From UBA8337 sp963932545 (GTDB lineage Bacteria; Pseudomonadota; Alphaproteobacteria; RS24), in contig CAWVRH010000002.1 of the NCBI GenBank assembly GCA_963932545.1, forward strand, positions 78,482 through 142,481: a stretch of 64,000 nt of DNA, given 5' to 3'. Below the pieces are notes generated by a model. The model had not been told where the DNA came from. It worked only from the letters and a program-made list of their open reading frames with translations, and did no database searches. A program made the translations under genes and the position numbers. Shown here piece after piece: positions 7,957 to 16,038 of the stretch (position 1 is the first letter of the stretch; every line of letters begins with the position of its first letter).

Positions 7957-9378
7957 ATGACCGGGACCACGCTTTACGACAAAATTTGGAAGGCTCATAT
8001 GGTAGATGAGCAAGCAGACGGAAATTGCTTGCTGTATGTCGACCGCCATTTGGTGCATGAAGTAACCAGCCCACAGGCTTTCGAAGGCTTGCGGATGACC
8101 GGCCGAAACGTGCGCGCGCCGCATAAAGTTTTGGCCTTAGCAGATCACAATATTCCGACGACCGACCGCACTGGCGGGGTCGATGCGATTGCGGATCCTG
8201 AAAGCAAATTGCAAATCCAGACTTTGGAAAAAAACTGCGCCGAGTTCGGTCTCGAATATGTCGCTATGGACGATATTCGCCAAGGCATCGTGCATGTCAC
8301 GGGCCCCGAGCAAGGCTTTACGTTGCCCGGCCTGACTATTGTTTGCGGCGATAGCCACACCTCGACCCATGGCGCTTTTGGCGCTTTGGCGCATGGTATT
8401 GGCACCTCGGAAGTAGAACATGTTTTGGCGACCCAAACGCTGATCCAATCGAAAGCCAAAAACTTCCGCATTAACGTGGTAGGCGAAGCGCCCGATTATA
8501 TCACCGCCAAAGATATTGCTCTTGCCATTATCGGCGAGATTGGCACGGCTGGGGGCACAGGCTATGTGCTGGAATATGCAGGCCCCGCCATTGAAGCGCT
8601 ATCGATGGAAGGGCGCATGACCTTATGTAATATGTCCATTGAGGCAGGCGCACGCGCGGGCCTTGTGGCACCGGATGAGAAAACTTACGCTTTCCTAGAA
8701 GGGCGAGCCAAAGCGCCCAAAGGCGATGATTGGGATGAAGCGGTGGCCTATTGGCGCACGCTGTCTTCCGATGCGGATGCGGTTTTCGATAAAGAAATCA
8801 CCATTGATGCGTCTGACCTGCCGCCTCTGGTAACTTGGGGCACGAGCCCGCAAGACGTTGTTTCCATCGCGGGCGTTGTGCCAAATCCGGCTGATATTGC
8901 AGATGAAGCGCGTCGTAAATCTACCGAGCGGGCGCTTGACTATATGGGTCTGAAAGCCGGCACACCGATGCAAGAAGTTGCCATCGACCGCGTGTTCATT
9001 GGCTCTTGCACCAATAGTCGTATCGAAGATTTGCGCGCCGCCGCCGCTGTTGCCAAGGGCAAAACCGTGGCGTCTCGTGTCTCGGCCATGGTCGTGCCGG
9101 GCTCTGGCTTGATTAAGCAGCAAGCGGAAAAAGAGGGTCTGGATAAAATATTTATCGAGGCAGGCTTTGAATGGCGCGAGCCAGGTTGCTCGATGTGTCT
9201 GGCGATGAATGCCGATAAATTGGCGCCAGGCGAACGCTGTGCCTCGACCTCCAATCGTAATTTTGAAGGTCGCCAAGGGCGCGGTGGACGCACCCATTTG
9301 GTATCCCCAGAAATGGCGGCTGCGGCTGCCGTGACGGGTCACTTCACGGATATTCGTAACCTGAAAGCGGAGGGCTAA
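7957..9378 (+). CDS. leuC: 3-isopropylmalate dehydratase large subunit
   Basis: Aconitase-superfamily subunit carrying the [4Fe-4S] cluster; with LeuD it isomerises 2- to 3-isopropylmalate in leucine synthesis. The 473-residue length is typical. Visible markers are DHNIPTTDR near residue 65, VCGDSHTSTHGAFGALA, and the cluster ligands in GSCTNSRIEDL and EPGCSMCLAMN. It lies 91 bases after rplS and 3 bases before leuD, so leuC and leuD are co-translated. The gap from rplS holds no clear promoter or attenuator, and no leucine-rich leader peptide is visible. Confidence 0.98.
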   Translation: MTGTTLYDKIWKAHMVDEQADGNCLLYVDRHLVHEVTSPQAFEGLRMTGRNVRAPHKVLALADHNIPTTDRTGGVDAIADPESKLQIQTLEKNCAEFGLEYVAMDDIRQGIVHVTGPEQGFTLPGLTIVCGDSHTSTHGAFGALAHGIGTSEVEHVLATQTLIQSKAKNFRINVVGEAPDYITAKDIALAIIGEIGTAGGTGYVLEYAGPAIEALSMEGRMTLCNMSIEAGARAGLVAPDEKTYAFLEGRAKAPKGDDWDEAVAYWRTLSSDADAVFDKEITIDASDLPPLVTWGTSPQDVVSIAGVVPNPADIADEARRKSTERALDYMGLKAGTPMQEVAIDRVFIGSCTNSRIEDLRAAAAVAKGKTVASRVSAMVVPGSGLIKQQAEKEGLDKIFIEAGFEWREPGCSMCLAMNADKLAPGERCASTSNRNFEGRQGRGGRTHLVSPEMAAAAAVTGHFTDIRNLKAEG

Positions 9379-9381
9379 CCC

Positions 9382-9984
9382 ATGCAAAAGTTCAATCACC
9401 TGACCGGGATTGCCGCGCCGCTAGATATTTTAAATGTCGATACGGATATGATTATCCCAAAGCAGTTTTTGAAAACCATCCAGCGCTCTGGCTTGGGCAA
9501 AAACCTGTTCGACGAAATGCGCTATACGCCCGAAGGCGGCGAAGTGCCCGATTTTGTGCTCAATCAAACGGCCTATCGCGCGGCTGAAATTTTGGTGACG
9601 GGCGATAATTTTGGCTGCGGCTCAAGCCGGGAACATGCGCCTTGGGCGTTGTTGGATTTTGGTATCCGCTGCATTATTTCCACAAGCTATGCCGATATTT
9701 TCTACAATAATTGCTTCAAGAACGGCATTTTGCCGATTGTTCTGCCGCAAGCCGATGTCGATAAATTGATGGATGACGCGAAACGCGGCGCCAATGCCAC
9801 GGTGACGATTGATTTGGAAAGCCAAACCATTCAAGGCCCAGATGGCGGCACGATTTCTTTTGAAGTCGATGCGTTTCGTAAAAAATGCCTACTCGAAGGC
9901 CTCGATGACATTGGCCTAACGATGAAAAAGGGCGCGGCCATCGACACCTATGAAAAAGATTTGGCTGCACAGCCTTGGCGCTAA
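9382..9984 (+). CDS. leuD: 3-isopropylmalate dehydratase small subunit
   Basis: Swivel-domain subunit that pairs with LeuC. The 200-residue product shows the family signatures DTDMIIPKQFLKTI (about residues 22-35) and the active-site loop DNFGCGSSREHAPWAL, followed by the ISTSYADIFYNNCFKNG block. It starts 4 bases after the leuC stop and precedes leuB by 45 bases. Confidence 0.98.
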   Translation: MQKFNHLTGIAAPLDILNVDTDMIIPKQFLKTIQRSGLGKNLFDEMRYTPEGGEVPDFVLNQTAYRAAEILVTGDNFGCGSSREHAPWALLDFGIRCIISTSYADIFYNNCFKNGILPIVLPQADVDKLMDDAKRGANATVTIDLESQTIQGPDGGTISFEVDAFRKKCLLEGLDDIGLTMKKGAAIDTYEKDLAAQPWR

Positions 9985-10029
9985 TCAAACATAGCTTCCC
10001 GTGTTTGGGAGGCCAGTAAGGACTTTAAA

Positions 10030-11136
10030 ATGGAAAATATTCTCATCTTGCCAGGCGACGGCATTGGCCCCGAAGTAATGGGCGAAGTGCGCCGCATCAT
10101 CGATTGGTTTGGCGAGGCCCGTGGGTTTCAAGTGAACCTCGACGAGGACCTTGTCGGCGGTGCCGCTTATGATGTGCATGGCGCGGCCATCTCGGATGCG
10201 GCGATGGAAAAAGCCATGCACTCGGATGCCGTGCTATTTGGCGCCGTGGGTGGCCCGCAGTGGGACAATGTGGCTTATGAAGCGCGCCCCGAAGCGGGTC
10301 TTTTGCGCTTGCGCTCCGACATGGAGTTATTTGCTAACTTGCGTCCGGCGATTTGTTTTCCGGCTCTCGCCGATGCGTCTTCTTTGAAACGCGAATTGGT
10401 CGAGGGCCTCGATATTATGATTGTGCGCGAGCTAACGGGCGGCGTTTATTTTGGCGAGCCTCGCGGCATTGAAGACCTTGGCAATGGCCAAAGGCGCGGC
10501 GTGAATACGCAAGTTTACGAAACCTATGAGATCGAGCGCATTGCGCGTGTGGCGGGCGATTTGGCCATGAAACGCGGCAAGCGTTTGGCGTCTTCTGAAA
10601 AACGTAATGTCATGGAATCGGGCCTTTTGTGGAACGAAGAAGTGACCAAAATCATCACCTCCGAGTTTCCTGAATTGGAGCTGGAGCACGTGTTGGCCGA
10701 TAATTGCGCCATGCAATTGGTACGCAATCCCAAGCAGTATGATGTGCTGGTGACCGATAATTTGTTCGGCGATATCTTGTCGGACATTGCGGCCATGCTA
10801 ACCGGTTCGCTGGGCATGTTGCCTTCGGCTTCCTTGGGCGCCCCCGATGCGACGACAGGTCGTTCGAAATCTTTATACGAGCCAGTACACGGCTCAGCGC
10901 CAGATATTGCGGGTCAAGGAAAAGCCAATCCGATTGCCTCGATTATGAGTTTTGCCATGGCGCTGCGGTATACGTTTGAGCGCGGCGACGATGCGGACTT
11001 GCTGGAAAATGCGGTCACTCATGTATTGGACAAAGGCGTTCGCACGGGCGACATTATGCAAGCGGGTTGCCAAGAAGTTGGCACCAGCGGCATGGGCGAT
11101 GCTGTTTTGGCAGCGCTCACAGAATTAGGGAAATAA
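10030..11136 (+). CDS. leuB: 3-isopropylmalate dehydrogenase
   Basis: NAD-dependent beta-decarboxylating dehydrogenase giving 2-ketoisocaproate, the last pathway-specific step before transamination to leucine. The 368 residues include the GDGIGPEVM nucleotide-site start, the conserved arginines in LLRLRSDMELFANLRP, VRELTGGVYFGEPRG, DNLFGDILSD with metal-binding aspartates, and the NAD-binding EPVHGSAPDIAGQGKANP. An AAGGA ribosome-binding site precedes the ATG. asd follows 4 bases after the stop. Confidence 0.98.
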   Translation: MENILILPGDGIGPEVMGEVRRIIDWFGEARGFQVNLDEDLVGGAAYDVHGAAISDAAMEKAMHSDAVLFGAVGGPQWDNVAYEARPEAGLLRLRSDMELFANLRPAICFPALADASSLKRELVEGLDIMIVRELTGGVYFGEPRGIEDLGNGQRRGVNTQVYETYEIERIARVAGDLAMKRGKRLASSEKRNVMESGLLWNEEVTKIITSEFPELELEHVLADNCAMQLVRNPKQYDVLVTDNLFGDILSDIAAMLTGSLGMLPSASLGAPDATTGRSKSLYEPVHGSAPDIAGQGKANPIASIMSFAMALRYTFERGDDADLLENAVTHVLDKGVRTGDIMQAGCQEVGTSGMGDAVLAALTELGK

Positions 11137-11140
11137 TTTC

Positions 11141-12178
11141 ATGTCTTATGTAGTCGCTGTGGTTGGCGCGACCGGAAATGTTGGTCGCGAAATTCTTAAT
11201 ATTTTGGATGAACGCAAGTTCCCCTTGGCGCGTCTCGATTGCGTGGCCTCGCGCAAAAGCCAGGGTAGGGAAATGAGCTTTGGCGATCGCACGGTGAAAG
11301 CGCAGGCACTTGAGTTTTATGATTTTTCGCAAGCCGACATTGCTTTGTTCGCCTGCGGCTCTGGCCCAACCAAAGAATATGCCCCAAAGGCTGCTGAGGC
11401 GGGCTGCATTGTCATTGATAATTCGTCGCTCTATCGGATGGAAGACGACGTGCCTTTAATCGTGCCGGAAGTAAACCCTGAGGCACTGGCGGGCTATACC
11501 AAACGTAATATTATTGCCAACCCAAATTGCTCGACAGCGCAATTAATGGTGGCGTTAAAGCCTTTGCATGATGTCGCCAAAATCAAACGTCTGGTGGTCT
11601 CGACCTATCAGTCTGTATCGGGCGCGGGCACTGCGGCGATGGATGAATTATTCACCCAAACCCGCGCGGTGTTTGTGAACGACGAGCTGAAGCGCGAGAA
11701 TTTTACCAAGCAGATTGCCTTTAATGTCATTCCCCATATTGATGAATTTATGAAGGGCGGCAGCACCAAAGAAGAATGGAAAATGCAGGTTGAGACAAAG
11801 AAAATTCTCGATCCCGATATCGCCATGGCGGTGACTTGTGTCCGCGTGCCGGTTTTTGTTGGCCACTCGGAAGCGGTGACCATTGAGTTTGAAAATGCGA
11901 TATCTGAGACCCAAGCCTATGATGCGCTCGAAGCCGCAGATGGCGTATTGGTTGTCGACCGACGCGAGGATGAAGGCTATGTCACGCCCATCGAATGTGT
12001 TGGTGATTATGAGACTTTCGTCTCGCGTTTGCGCATAGACCCGACAGTTGAACATGGGCTTTCTATCTGGGTCGTATCGGATAATCTGCGCAAAGGCGCG
12101 GCTTTAAACGCCGTGCAAATTGCTGAATTGCTGACCGAAAAATACCTGACCAAAAGCCGCGTTAAACTCGACGCTTAA
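11141..12178 (+). CDS. asd: Aspartate-semialdehyde dehydrogenase
   Basis: Reduces aspartyl phosphate to aspartate semialdehyde, the branch point for lysine/diaminopimelate, threonine and methionine. The 345 residues show the NADP fold (VVGATGNVGREIL at 7-19), the catalytic cysteine in NPNCSTAQLM and the late active-site histidine segment. It follows leuB by 4 bases, the usual alphaproteobacterial leuB-asd order, and shares a pathway with dapF at the left end of the window. Its stop overlaps that of the convergent pyridoxal kinase within a TTAA. Confidence 0.97.
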   Translation: MSYVVAVVGATGNVGREILNILDERKFPLARLDCVASRKSQGREMSFGDRTVKAQALEFYDFSQADIALFACGSGPTKEYAPKAAEAGCIVIDNSSLYRMEDDVPLIVPEVNPEALAGYTKRNIIANPNCSTAQLMVALKPLHDVAKIKRLVVSTYQSVSGAGTAAMDELFTQTRAVFVNDELKRENFTKQIAFNVIPHIDEFMKGGSTKEEWKMQVETKKILDPDIAMAVTCVRVPVFVGHSEAVTIEFENAISETQAYDALEAADGVLVVDRREDEGYVTPIECVGDYETFVSRLRIDPTVEHGLSIWVVSDNLRKGAALNAVQIAELLTEKYLTKSRVKLDA

Positions 12179-13011
12179 AGGTCTATTTTTTCCTGAATAG
12201 CGGCCGGTGCCAGACGCACGGGCCCGTGTGGCAATTGCGTGGTTTCCATATTGCCACTCGCGATTCGCGCCAAAGTGGCACAAGCCACGCCCAAAGCCTT
12301 TGGCTCGCCTTTTAAATGCAGACCCAAATATAGCGCAGAAAATAAATCTCCCATGCCATGGGGCGCGCTCGGCGCGCGTGCGGTTTCGCAGCGCAAAACA
12401 TCCTCGCCTGCCACCTGCAAAACAGCGATGCGTCCGTCCTTGGGCGCCGGGGCTGAGGTGACAAGCACCTGCGGCACGCCGAGCGCGCGTGCGGCTTCGA
12501 TGCTTTGTTGCGTATCGGCCAGCGCCGACATAGCGCTGACTTGGGAAAGCTCGAATAAGTTTGGCGTGGCTATATCGGCCAAAGGCAAGAGCGATTGCCT
12601 TAAGCCGTCGACCACGGTCTCGGGTAAATAGAGGCGCCCGTTGTCGCCACAAATAGGGTCGCAAGCATAAAGGATATCCGGATTGCGGGTTTTTAATTTG
12701 GTGACAATTTGGGCGGCGGCTTTGACATGTTCGGGGCTTGGCAAATAGCCCGTTAGGATAGCGGCGCACGCATCTAGGGCGCCGGCCTCAAGCAGCCAAT
12801 CGACCATCTCCAGCATTTGGCTGGCCGGCAAAGCGCCGCCTGCAGGCTTGCCATGTTCTGGAAACGCGGCCGGATGGGCGGCCAATAAAGTGGTCGGAAG
12901 GGATACGGTTTCGAGCTCTAAGGCACGAAACGCGGGGAGGATAGCTTTCAGCCCAACTTGGCCGCTTATCACTTGGCTCGAAATAACCAGCACGATGGGT
13001 TTACGCTTCAT
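12175..13011 (-). CDS. pdxY: Pyridoxal kinase (PdxY-type)
   Basis: PfkB-like vitamin-B6 salvage kinase that phosphorylates pyridoxal with ATP. The 278-residue product contains the N-terminal ISSQVISGQVG, the CDPICGDNGRLY segment, TPNLFELSQVS, and a C-terminal phosphate-binding GMGDLFSALY, which replaces the GTGDxF of other members. The ATG at 13011 has AAGGGA five bases upstream, so I prefer it to an in-frame start at 13074. Single gene, convergent with asd and divergent from the CitE-like gene. Confidence 0.9.
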   Translation of the reverse strand: MKRKPIVLVISSQVISGQVGLKAILPAFRALELETVSLPTTLLAAHPAAFPEHGKPAGGALPASQMLEMVDWLLEAGALDACAAILTGYLPSPEHVKAAAQIVTKLKTRNPDILYACDPICGDNGRLYLPETVVDGLRQSLLPLADIATPNLFELSQVSAMSALADTQQSIEAARALGVPQVLVTSAPAPKDGRIAVLQVAGEDVLRCETARAPSAPHGMGDLFSALYLGLHLKGEPKALGVACATLARIASGNMETTQLPHGPVRLAPAAIQEKIDL

Positions 13012-13086
13012 CTTGTCCCTTTGTCTAAAATCATTAGTCTGCACACTATACATCTGCTTAGCCTCTGACTGCACGGGAATTTAAAT

Positions 13087-13968
13087 ATGACATCTACCCC
13101 CTCCACTCGACCTCGCCGCTCGGCGCTTTATATGCCTGGTGCCAATGCGCGTGCCCTAGAAAAAGCGCGCTCGCTCCATGCCGATTGCTTGCTGCTGGAT
13201 TTAGAAGACGCGGTAGCACCTGAGGCCAAAGCGGAGGCGCGCGATTTGGTTTGCGCCGCTTTGCGCGAAGGCGGCTATGGCGCCAGCGAGACGATTGTGC
13301 GGATTAATGCTTTGGATACACCATGGGGCGCACAAGATTTGGCGGCGCTGCATAATTTGGCCGACGGGCAATGCCCCGATGCGGTTTTGGCACCCAAAGT
13401 CTCGACGCCCGAAGAGATTATGGCTCTGCAAAAAGCGATACCTGAGGCTTGCGATTTATGGATTATGATTGAAACGCCGCAAGCGATTTTCAACCTGCAA
13501 GCCTTGGCGGCTTGTGCCCAGAGCACACGGCTGACCACTTTTGTTATGGGCACCAATGATTTGGCCAAAGAAATGCGCGCCAGTTTAGGGCCCGGGCGCG
13601 CGCCGATGCTGACCAGCCTCACCCTATCTTTATTGGCAGCGCGTCAGTTTGGCCTGACGATACTGGACGGCGTGTACAATCATATTTCCGATGCGGCAGG
13701 CTTTGAGGCGGAATGCCAGCAGGGAGCAAATGTGGGGTTTGACGGCAAGACGCTCATTCACCCTAGTCAGTTGGATATATGCCACGCAGCTTTTGGCCCT
13801 TCCGAATTGGAAGTCGAACAAGCCCGAAAAATCGTGGCTGCTTTTGCCGATCCTGAAAACGCTGGCAAAGGCGTGTTGAAAGTGGACGGCAAGATGACCG
13901 AATTATTGCACCGAGATATCGCCGCCCGCACGCTAGAGATAGCAGAAGCGATTGCGTCTCGAAGGTAA
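13087..13968 (+). CDS. CitE-like CoA-ester lyase/thioesterase (malyl-CoA type)
   Basis: HpcH/HpaI-CitE family protein of 293 residues. I see RRSALYMPGANARALEKA at the start, the metal-site DCLLLDLEDAVAP, a mid-protein IMIETPQAI, and GTNDLAKEMRA. In alphaproteobacteria this family includes malyl-CoA/beta-methylmalyl-CoA lyase (Mcl1) and malyl-CoA thioesterase (Mcl2) of the ethylmalonyl-CoA pathway. The mesaconyl-CoA hydratase 18 bases downstream supports that pathway, but sequence by eye does not separate lyase from thioesterase. Citrate lyase itself is unlikely because citF and citD are absent. Confidence 0.85.
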   Translation: MTSTPSTRPRRSALYMPGANARALEKARSLHADCLLLDLEDAVAPEAKAEARDLVCAALREGGYGASETIVRINALDTPWGAQDLAALHNLADGQCPDAVLAPKVSTPEEIMALQKAIPEACDLWIMIETPQAIFNLQALAACAQSTRLTTFVMGTNDLAKEMRASLGPGRAPMLTSLTLSLLAARQFGLTILDGVYNHISDAAGFEAECQQGANVGFDGKTLIHPSQLDICHAAFGPSELEVEQARKIVAAFADPENAGKGVLKVDGKMTELLHRDIAARTLEIAEAIASRR

Positions 13969-13986
13969 ACCTTTATCATCGCCTCT

Positions 13987-15051
13987 ATGACCCAAACTTA
14001 TTTCCCCAACGGCCGATATTTTGAAGACTTCACCCTAGGGGAGACCCTAGCTCACGCCATCCCACGCACCTTGAGCGATGGTGATGCGGCGCTGTATCAA
14101 GCGCTCTATGGCGGGCGCAACCCGTTGCATTCTGCCGCGCCTTTCGCGCAACAGCTCGGCTTGCCGGATCGGCCGCTGGAAGACTGGCTGGTGTTTCATA
14201 TTGTGTTCGGCAAATCTGTTCCCGATGTCTCGCGCCATGCGCTGGCTAATTTAGGTTATGGGGAAGGCATATTCGGCGCGCCGGTTTTTGCTGGCGATAC
14301 TTTGTCGGCCAGCTCGCAAGTCATTGGCTTGCGCGAAAACAAAAGCGGCGAAACCGGAATCGTGATGGTGCGAACCCGTGGGTTCAATCAGCAGGCGGCG
14401 GAGGTTCTGTCTTATGTGCGCTGGGTGATGGTGAAAAAACGCGATGTGGCGTCACCCGCCCCAGACCCTGTTTGGCCGGATATCGCCCCTCATGTGGCGG
14501 CCCCTGACTTGCCCCTACCGATAGCCAAATATGGGGCTTGGGAAACGCTCGCCGCAGGCAGCCCGCGCGGCTGGGAGAGTTTTGAGATAGGCGAGAAAAT
14601 CGCCCATGGCGGCGGCGTCACCCTAGAAGACGCCGAGCATATGATGGCGACACGGGCCTATCAAAACACCGCAGAAGTGCATTTCGATGCACAATTGCAA
14701 GCCGATAGCCGCTTCGGCAAACGGCTGATTTATGGTGGCCATATTATTTCGCACGCCACGGCCATGCGCTTTAACGGTTTTGAAAACGCGGGCGCCATGG
14801 CCGCGCTCAATAGCGGCACCCATGCGGCGCCTGCTTTCGCTGGGGATACAATTTATGGCTGGTCTGAGGTTTTGGACAAAGCCAGCTTTGAAACTCGCCC
14901 CGATGTCGGCGCTCTGCGCTTGCGCCAGATTATGATAAAAGGGCGTGAGGGTCTGAGTATAGCCGCTTTTCCGCATCTGGACGCGGATGGTAAGCGTCTG
15001 CCAGAGGTTATTCTGGAGCTGGATATCTGGGTCTATATGGCGCGCGGATAG
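13987..15051 (+). CDS. mch: MaoC-type mesaconyl-CoA hydratase
   Basis: Hotdog-fold dehydratase of 354 residues, the size of mesaconyl-CoA (beta-methylmalyl-CoA) hydratase. It has two hotdog halves: an N-terminal one beginning GRYFEDFTLGETLAHAIPRTLSDGDAALY and a second one from about residue 195 (RGWESFEIGEKIAHGGGVTLEDAEHMM), with VFAGDTL- and AFAGDTIYGWSEV-type motifs in each. Mch reversibly hydrates mesaconyl-CoA in the ethylmalonyl-CoA pathway of acetyl-CoA assimilation. The CitE-like neighbour would act on its product. A hairpin terminator follows the stop directly, before sdhC. Confidence 0.82.
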   Translation: MTQTYFPNGRYFEDFTLGETLAHAIPRTLSDGDAALYQALYGGRNPLHSAAPFAQQLGLPDRPLEDWLVFHIVFGKSVPDVSRHALANLGYGEGIFGAPVFAGDTLSASSQVIGLRENKSGETGIVMVRTRGFNQQAAEVLSYVRWVMVKKRDVASPAPDPVWPDIAPHVAAPDLPLPIAKYGAWETLAAGSPRGWESFEIGEKIAHGGGVTLEDAEHMMATRAYQNTAEVHFDAQLQADSRFGKRLIYGGHIISHATAMRFNGFENAGAMAALNSGTHAAPAFAGDTIYGWSEVLDKASFETRPDVGALRLRQIMIKGREGLSIAAFPHLDADGKRLPEVILELDIWVYMARG

Positions 15052-15057
15052 GTTTTT

Positions 15058-15079
15058 GTGGGCGGCTAGGCCCGCTTTT
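15058..15079 (+). terminator. Rho-independent terminator after mch
   Basis: A 6-bp stem gtgggc/gcccgc (one G-T pair) at 15058-15063 and 15070-15075, with a 6-base loop and TTTT at 15076-15079, sits 6 bases after the mch stop. It would separate mch from the sdh operon. Confidence 0.55.
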
Positions 15080-15109
15080 ATCGTGCGACAGCATGGCGCG
15101 ATATGAGGT

Positions 15110-15140
15110 TTGGCATTTTCCATATTTTTGCGTGTATACT
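15110..15140 (+). promoter_or_regulatory. Putative sdhCDAB promoter
   Basis: TTGGCA at 15110-15115 and TATACT at 15135-15140 flank a 19-base spacer in the only AT-rich part of the mch-sdhC gap, 50 bases before the sdhC start. The -10 is good; the spacer is longer than ideal. Confidence 0.4.
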
Positions 15141-15189
15141 TGCTCCTTGTCCCTCTTTCGTGAGGGGTTCGAGCTTTGGGAGCTATCGA

Positions 15190-15594
15190 ATGACCGATCA
15201 AACAACTCGCGCGAGACCTTTGTCGCCACATATCCAGATTTATCGCTGGACGCTGACAATGATACTTTCGATTTTACACCGCGCCACGGGCGTCGCTTTG
15301 TATGCTGGAACGGTTTTGTTGGCTTGGTGGCTATTGGCCGCCGCCACGGGCCCTGAAAGCTATGCGCAAGTGCAAGCCGTGTCTTCGGCTTGGTATGGTC
15401 GTCTGGTTTTGTTTGGTTATAGCTGGGCTTTGTTCCACCACATGTTTGGCGGTTTGCGCCATTTCATTTGGGATACGGGTCGCGGCTTTGATCTGAAACA
15501 CGTCGAAATTATTGCCCGCGTCACCACCATTTTGCCGCCCCTTTTGACGGTTGGTGTTTGGGTTGCGGCCTATGCTTATATGGGAGCGTTTTAA
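15190..15594 (+). CDS. sdhC: Succinate dehydrogenase cytochrome b556 subunit
   Basis: Membrane anchor of complex II that binds haem b and ubiquinone with SdhD. The 134-residue protein opens RPLSPHIQIYRW, has SILHRATGVAL with the conserved quinone-site Ser/Arg region, and shows three membrane segments. The haem-ligand histidine lies in WALFHHMFGGLRHFIWD. The ATG at 15190 has GGGAG eight bases upstream; the reading frame extends to 15103, but that part looks like leader sequence. It overlaps sdhD by one base (TAATG). Confidence 0.96.
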   Translation: MTDQTTRARPLSPHIQIYRWTLTMILSILHRATGVALYAGTVLLAWWLLAAATGPESYAQVQAVSSAWYGRLVLFGYSWALFHHMFGGLRHFIWDTGRGFDLKHVEIIARVTTILPPLLTVGVWVAAYAYMGAF

Positions 15595-15974
15595 TGTCTG
15601 ATATGCGAACCCCCCTGTCGCGTGTGCGCGGCCTCGGCTCGGCTAAAAAAGGCACAGAGCATTTTTTCATGCAGCGCGTTACAGCACTGGCAAATATTCC
15701 TTTGATGCTGTTTCTGGTTGGCGCTTTGGTCGTCCATGCGGGCTCTGATTACGCCACGATGACAGCCTTTTTGGGCAATCCCTTCATTGGCCTGATTATG
15801 TTGCTGCTGATTGTCTCGGCGGTTTATCACATGCGCCTTGGCTTGCAGGTGGTCATCGAAGACTATGTGCATGGCGAAGCCACAAAACTATTGGCGCTGA
15901 TTGCCAATCAATTTTTTGCCTTCACGATTGGGGTCGCCTGTGTTTTGGCGGTTCTCAAACTAGTTATAGGCTAA
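15594..15974 (+). CDS. sdhD: Succinate dehydrogenase hydrophobic membrane anchor subunit
   Basis: Second membrane anchor of complex II, 126 residues with three hydrophobic segments. Family features are RVRGLGSAKKGTEHFFMQRVTALAN near the N terminus and YHMRLGLQVVIEDYVHGEATK, which contains the conserved HxxxGLQxxIEDY motif. The start overlaps the sdhC stop in TAATG, giving 1:1 coupling. sdhA follows after 64 bases. Confidence 0.95.
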   Translation: MSDMRTPLSRVRGLGSAKKGTEHFFMQRVTALANIPLMLFLVGALVVHAGSDYATMTAFLGNPFIGLIMLLLIVSAVYHMRLGLQVVIEDYVHGEATKLLALIANQFFAFTIGVACVLAVLKLVIG

Positions 15975-16038
15975 GTGATTTAAATTAATGGCGGGCGCCA
16001 GAAGCGCAGCCAAAAGCGGAAGAAAGCTGGAGAGTTTT

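Noticed and set aside
8695..9399. 234-codon frame antisense to leuC
   Set aside because: Composition and lack of a ribosome-binding site mark it as a shadow of leuC.
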